This document shows positions 30,918 to 33,796 of a stretch of DNA of 33,796 nt, piece after piece. This DNA comes from Pseudonocardia lacus. GTDB taxonomy: Bacteria; Actinomycetota; Actinomycetes; Mycobacteriales; Pseudonocardiaceae. The notes below the pieces were generated by a model. It was not told where the DNA came from. It saw only the letters and a program-made list of their open reading frames with translations, and searched no databases. Positions within the stretch are counted from its first letter, which is position 1, and every line of letters starts with the position of its first letter. Made by a program: the position numbers and the translations under genes. The stretch is from assembly GCF_018531445.1 (NCBI RefSeq), contig NZ_JAHDTH010000073.1, positions 1-33,796 of the forward strand. The letters run 5' to 3'.

Positions 30918-31136
30918 ATGGACTTCATCAACAAGGCAAAGGGCTTCATCGACCAGCACGACGAGCAGGTCGACCAGGCGCTGGACAAGGTGGGCGAGTT
31001 CGCCAAGTCGAAGGTGACCGGCCACGACGCGCAGATCGACCAGGCCGTCGACAAGGCCCAGGAGTTCACCGGCAAGGGCGACACCACCCGCCCCGCCGCT
31101 CCCCCCGCCGCTCCCCCCGCCGCGCCGCCCGCCTGA
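30918..31136 (+). CDS. MT0933-like antitoxin family protein, copy 2
   Basis: 72 residues, clearly paralogous to 30614-30820: FIDQHDEQVDQALDKVGEFA and GHDAQIDQAVDKAQEFTG align with copy 1 position by position. Each half again repeats the HDxxxDQAxDK pattern. The tail is a low-complexity run of Ala-Pro-Pro units. The pair arose by tandem duplication. There is no neighbouring toxin, so a role other than toxin neutralisation (a small stress or structural protein) is possible. Repeat copy C follows after 12 bp. Confidence 0.85.
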   Translation: MDFINKAKGFIDQHDEQVDQALDKVGEFAKSKVTGHDAQIDQAVDKAQEFTGKGDTTRPAAPPAAPPAAPPA

Positions 31137-31148
31137 GCCCCGCACTTC

Positions 31149-31213
31149 CCGTCGAGAACGACGTTGTCGTGATCATTCCGGCCTGTTGATCACGACAACG
31201 TCGTTCTCGACGG
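31149..31213. repeat. Palindromic intergenic repeat, copy C (convergent junction)
   Basis: The 26-nt arms (31149-31174 and 31188-31213) are perfect reverse complements. They share cores with copies A and B but carry AACGACGTTG where A and B have AACGAACTTG or AACGAAGTTG; the change is compensated in the other arm. It fills the gap between the MT0933-like and crotonase genes and directly abuts the crotonase stop codon (31214-31216). Confidence 0.92.
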
Positions 31214-31900
31214 TCAGCCGATCTCGGCGATGCCGGCGCGCAGCTCGCCGAGCACGCGCTCGCGGGCGCGCAGCTTGGTCACCCGGTGCCCCTCGGCGTC
31301 CAGGTCGCTCACCGCGGCGGCGGCCCGCTCGCGGGCGGTCGCCAGCAGCGCCCCCGGCTCGACGACCTCGTGCAGGAACCCGGCGGCCCTGGCCTCCTCC
31401 GGGCCGTAGGGATGGGCCAGTACGGCGGCGCGGTCGGCCTCCGACGGCGTGAGCCGGTAGCGCAGCAGCGCCAGCCCGGTGTTCGGGACGGTGAGGCCGA
31501 TGGCCACCTCGTTGGCCGAGTAGCGCGACGGCACCGCGGCCCCGAGCCGCACGTCGGCGGACAGCAGCAGGAACACCCCCATCGCGACGGCGTGCCCCGG
31601 CGAGGCGACCACCACCGGCCGCGGGAACGACAGCACGCGCTCGGCCAGCTCGAAGCCGGCCCGGACCATCCCCATCGCGGCCGGCGCGTCGCCGCCGCGG
31701 ATGATCCGCAGGTCGAACCCGCCGGAGAAGATGCCCTCCCGGCCGGTGAGCAGCACTGCACCGGCGCCCGCCGCCTCCGCCTCGTCGAGCGCGGCACCGA
31801 CCTCGCCGAGCATGCCCGGGGACAGCGCGTTGACCTTGCCGTCGTCCATGGCGATGGTGGCGACGCCGTCGTCGCCGAGCTGGTACCGCACGTTACCCAT
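31214..31900 (-). CDS. Enoyl-CoA hydratase/isomerase (crotonase) family protein
   Basis: 228 residues, somewhat shorter than the usual 250-260. The oxyanion loops are GIFSGGFDLRIIRGG and VASPGHAVAMGVFLLLSADV, and a possible catalytic Glu lies in YSANEVAIGLTVP. The LTPSEADRA and AGFLHEVVEPG segments end the domain. It should act on an acyl-CoA; the substrate is unknown. The ATG at 31900 has no ribosome binding site. A -35/-10 pair ends 7 nt before it, so the mRNA is leaderless, and a 20-bp palindrome overlaps the start codon. Confidence 0.9.
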   Translation of the reverse strand: MGNVRYQLGDDGVATIAMDDGKVNALSPGMLGEVGAALDEAEAAGAGAVLLTGREGIFSGGFDLRIIRGGDAPAAMGMVRAGFELAERVLSFPRPVVVASPGHAVAMGVFLLLSADVRLGAAVPSRYSANEVAIGLTVPNTGLALLRYRLTPSEADRAAVLAHPYGPEEARAAGFLHEVVEPGALLATARERAAAAVSDLDAEGHRVTKLRARERVLGELRAGIAEIG

Positions 31901-31936
31901 GGGTAACGTTGTAATCGACCGGTGGTGGCGGATCAA
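31890..31936 (-). promoter_or_regulatory. Promoter and 20-bp palindromic operator at the crotonase start codon
   Basis: Minus strand: TTGATC (31936-31931), a 17-nt spacer, TACAAC (31913-31908), then 7 nt to ATG 31900. The perfect palindrome ACGTTACCCATGGGTAACGT (31890-31909) spans the start codon and predicted +1. A half-site GGGTAACG recurs at 31952-31959. A repressor bound there would block initiation; the MarR protein two genes upstream is a candidate. Confidence 0.65.
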
Positions 31937-31963
31937 GGTCCGGCCGCCGCCGGGTAACGGTGC

Positions 31964-32341
31964 TCACGCCGCCGGCAGGTCGAGCAGGATCTCGACGTCG
32001 GTGACGGTGCTGGAGTCGCGCTGGTGGTGCACGGCGACGGCGCCCGCGGTGCGGGCCCCGCGGATGTTGCGCGGGCTGTCGTCGACGACGACGCACTCCC
32101 CCGGCGCCCGCCCGAGCATCCGCGCGACCCGCCGGTAGACCTCCGGATCGGGCTTGCGCACCCCGATCGCCGAGCCGAGCACGAGCACGTCGAACAGCTC
32201 GGCGCAGTCGTCGGGGACAGCGGGGGCGTCGGTGACCAGCGCCGTCGGCACCCCGGCCGCGCGCGCTCTGCGGACGAGGTCGAGCAGGTCGGGGCCCCTG
32301 TCGAGGACCCCCGCGTAGTCCATCACCAGCGCACGCCGCAC
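31964..32341 (-). CDS. HAD-superfamily hydrolase, cap-less, motif I variant
   Basis: 125 residues, a minimal HAD fold without a cap domain. Motif I is VMDYAGVLD: the nucleophile Asp8 is present but the second Asp of DxD is Ala. Motif II is LVTDAP, motif III GVRKPDPEVY and motif IV VVVDDSPRNIRGA. The loss of the acid/base Asp suggests weak or altered phosphatase activity, or a dehalogenase-like or binding role. TAGCGT lies 7 nt before the GTG at 32341, indicating a leaderless start. It lies between MarR and crotonase genes on the same strand. Confidence 0.85.
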   Translation of the reverse strand: MRRALVMDYAGVLDRGPDLLDLVRRARAAGVPTALVTDAPAVPDDCAELFDVLVLGSAIGVRKPDPEVYRRVARMLGRAPGECVVVDDSPRNIRGARTAGAVAVHHQRDSSTVTDVEILLDLPAA

Positions 32342-32372
32342 CGACCCGACGCTACCCGGGCGCCGTCGACGA

Positions 32373-32822
32373 TCAAGGGTCCACCGGGTCGCGCAGCGCG
32401 ACGAGCACCGAGACGAGGTAGTCGCGCACGGGTCCGACGTGCTCGGGCCGCGGTGCCGGCAACCGCGACGGCAGCCGCGCCGCCACCGCCGCCGTGGCCC
32501 GGCGCAGCCGCTCGCGCCCCTCGTCGGTGAGCGAGAGCCGCACGACCCGCCGATCCCGGGCGTCCCGCGCGCGTCCGACGTCGCCGGCGCGTTCGAGCGC
32601 GTCGACGACCGGGGTGAGCGTGGCCGGGGTGCGCCCGAGGCGCGCGGCCAGCTCCCGGTGCGAGAGCCCGCCGCGGCGGTCGAGCTCGGTGAGCAGGACG
32701 AGCGCGGTCGGGCTCAGGCCGTGCTCGGCCAGCAGCGCCCGGTGGCAACGGGCGACCGCGTCGCCGACGCGCGGCAGCAGCACCTCCCACCCGAGCCCGG
32801 TCGGATCGTCCACATCGGCCAC
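32373..32822 (-). CDS. MarR family transcriptional regulator
   Basis: 149 residues. The winged helix is seen in LSPTALVLLTELDRRGGLSH, RELAARLGRTPATLTPVVDA (recognition helix about 62-75) and LERAGDVGRARDARDRRVVR (wing). It probably responds to a phenolic or acyl ligand. TACGGT lies 6 nt before the GTG at 32822, so the mRNA is probably leaderless. The region between it and the divergent Rv3235-like gene holds three GTAC motifs (about 32832-32861), likely its operator. Confidence 0.9.
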   Translation of the reverse strand: MADVDDPTGLGWEVLLPRVGDAVARCHRALLAEHGLSPTALVLLTELDRRGGLSHRELAARLGRTPATLTPVVDALERAGDVGRARDARDRRVVRLSLTDEGRERLRRATAAVAARLPSRLPAPRPEHVGPVRDYLVSVLVALRDPVDP

Positions 32823-32848
32823 GGCGACACCGTACGTCGCCGTACCGT

Positions 32849-33385
32849 ATGCCCACGTACGAACGGGAACTCCCGCCGCGGCGCCCCCTCGCGGCGCACC
32901 GTCTCCGCATGACCGTGCTGCAGGACCCGCCGCTGCTCACCCCACCGGTCGCGCCCGCCGCGGTGCACCTCCGCCCGGCCCGCTACGAGCCCGAGCCCGG
33001 CGAAGCGCTCTCCTCCCCGCCCCTGCCGCCGCCCCTGCCCGCGGTGCCCGCCGAGGACATCATCACGACGGCCCAGTCCGTCGCCGCCCACCGCGAGCTC
33101 GTCCCGGTGCTGCGGGTCGCCGTCGAGGTCCTCGACGGCCGGCGCCCCCCGGCCCACCTCGACCCGATCGCCACCCCGGACGTCCTGCGCTACTGGCGGG
33201 CCGCCCGCCAGGCGCTCCGCCGCGGCACGCCCACCCGCCTCGGCCGCATGCGGGTGTGCCTCCCGGCTCCGGACGTGGCCGAGGTGGCCGCGGTGTGCAC
33301 GGTCGAGGGCCGGGTCCGCGCGCTCGCGGCCCGGTTCGAACGGGGTGGGCGTGGGTGGCGGTGGACCGCCGTCCGGCTCGGCTGA
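32849..33385 (+). CDS. Rv3235 family protein (DUF6459-like)
   Basis: 178 residues. The N-terminal 70 residues are Pro-rich and disordered-looking. The C-terminal domain has VLRVAVEVLDGRRPPAHLDP, RLGRMRVCLPAPDVAEVAA and VEGRVRALAARFERG, then WRWTAVRLG, the pattern of the Rv3235 family that sits upstream of secA1 in mycobacteria. Function is unknown. Two starts are possible: ATG 32849 or ATG 32909, neither with a ribosome binding site. The conserved domain is unaffected by the choice. Confidence 0.82.
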   Translation: MPTYERELPPRRPLAAHRLRMTVLQDPPLLTPPVAPAAVHLRPARYEPEPGEALSSPPLPPPLPAVPAEDIITTAQSVAAHRELVPVLRVAVEVLDGRRPPAHLDPIATPDVLRYWRAARQALRRGTPTRLGRMRVCLPAPDVAEVAAVCTVEGRVRALAARFERGGRGWRWTAVRLG

Positions 33386-33603
33386 CGGGGTTGTTCGGCG
33401 GGCACCTGTGGCGGGCCGCCTCCGGCGCGGCTCCTACGCAGCGGGCGACCCTCGATCGACGAGGGCCGCACCTCGCAGACCAGACGGGCATGTCACAGAC
33501 CTGGCCGGGTCCTTGCAACGCGCCGGCGGGCTGCGACGACCACCCCAGCGATGCGAGGAACACGAACACCCCCGCCCGCCCGGTGATCCACAACTCGTCG
33601 TGC
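33386..33603. other. Intergenic region between the Rv3235-like gene and secA
   Basis: 218 bp between convergent genes. A small hairpin CCCTCG-ATCGA-CGAGGG (33449-33465) is the only structure seen and could be a weak terminator. There is no credible gene and no copy of the palindromic repeat. Confidence 0.5.
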
Positions 33604-33796
33604 TTATGGACGGGCGGCGGTGGGTGAGCCGTGGCACTGCTTGTACTTGCGGCCCGACCCGCACGGGCAGGGCCGGTTGCGCGACGGCTCGCTCGTCGCC
33701 TTGCGCCCGCCGCCCTCCGCGCCGGCCTGCTGCGCGGCGCGGCCGGCACCGCCGCCGCGGGTGGCCGCCTGGCCGCTCTCCGTCGGGCCGCTGTAG
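33604..33796 (-). CDS. secA: Preprotein translocase subunit SecA, C-terminal end (partial)
   Basis: The last 63 codons plus stop of a gene that continues beyond the right edge. The frame shows a flexible Gly/Ala/Thr-rich linker, then the SecA zinc-binding tail [17 protein letters not shown] with ligands Cys-x-Cys-x8-Cys-His, and ends with TAA at 33604-33606. This tail binds SecB-like factors or the ribosome in other bacteria. SecA is the ATPase that drives Sec export. Its position fits Rv3240c (secA1) in M. tuberculosis. Confidence 0.93.
   Translation of the reverse strand, partial: YSGPTESGQAATRGGGAGRAAQQAGAEGGGRKATSEPSRNRPCPCGSGRKYKQCHGSPTAARP

Noticed and set aside
1140..31213. The three palindromes as a CRISPR array or IS ends
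   Set aside because: They lie 10-20 kb apart singly, with no spacers, no cas genes, no transposase between them and no visible target duplications.

Overview
The window is high-GC actinobacterial chromosome (GTG starts, strong G/C third-position bias, WhiB, PdtaS, SigH/RsrA, DUF397, MT0933-like proteins). I think a member of the Pseudonocardiales is likely, but the species cannot be read from the sequence. From memory, the order of a phosphatase, a GNAT protein, an integral membrane protein, a lipid kinase, whiB1, pdtaS, rsrA/rshA, sigH, SRAP, aroA, rsgA, a DUF6912-like protein, a WS/DGAT, an Rv3235-like protein and secA follows the M. tuberculosis Rv3214-Rv3240c neighbourhood. The backbone is therefore conserved, with accessory genes inserted into it.

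Layout. (1) 1-2050: the 3' part of a sensor histidine kinase, then the divergent nickel superoxide dismutase pair sodX/sodN. (2) 2068-4396: a lower-GC patch with a DUF397 protein, a DUF5753-type XRE regulator and about 950 bp without a credible gene. (3) 4397-9101: a small membrane protein, a methyltransferase, an XRE-cupin regulator, the Mn/Fe superoxide dismutase sodA, a pentapeptide-repeat protein and a PiT phosphate transporter with a small membrane partner. (4) 9134-13382: histidine phosphatase and GNAT, an SDR/TetR divergent pair around a 55-bp palindrome, and a membrane protein divergent from a lipid kinase. (5) 13674-17720: whiB1 with two CRP-type sites, pdtaS, the 24-residue ribosomal protein bL37, and rsrA-sigH with a SigR/SigH-type promoter. 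(6) 17725-26311: TetR and alpha/beta hydrolase, a YbaK deacylase, a polytopic membrane protein, the SRAP-hydrolase-patatin operon, and aroA-rsgA-DUF1707. (7) 26315-33796: the WS/DGAT operon, a TrmH-family methyltransferase, an FMN alpha-hydroxy-acid dehydrogenase, two tandem MT0933-like proteins, crotonase, HAD and MarR genes, an Rv3235-like protein, and the 3' end of secA.

Most interesting signal: a perfect 20-nt match links the sodN 5' leader (1553-1572, from the predicted transcription start to the ribosome binding site) to the intergenic region upstream of sodA (5929-5948). Read on the minus strand, the second copy is antisense to the sodN leader. It lies in a stretch of about 85 nt bounded by a promoter-like TTGACC with a Nur-box-like palindrome and by a strong hairpin. 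A second Nur-box-like site covers the predicted sodA start. This looks like a rearranged version of the Streptomyces Nur/s-SodF circuit, in which an sRNA carrying anti-sodN sequence silences NiSOD when nickel is scarce. Here it would be a separate divergent sRNA and not a sodF 3'UTR product.

Second signal: a 65-67 bp palindrome family occurs three times (1140, 20959, 31149), each time exactly between two convergent genes. An unrelated 65-bp perfect palindrome (16348-16412) fills a fourth convergent junction. At least eleven genes also show a TANNNT box 6-7 nt before the start codon, which indicates leaderless transcripts.
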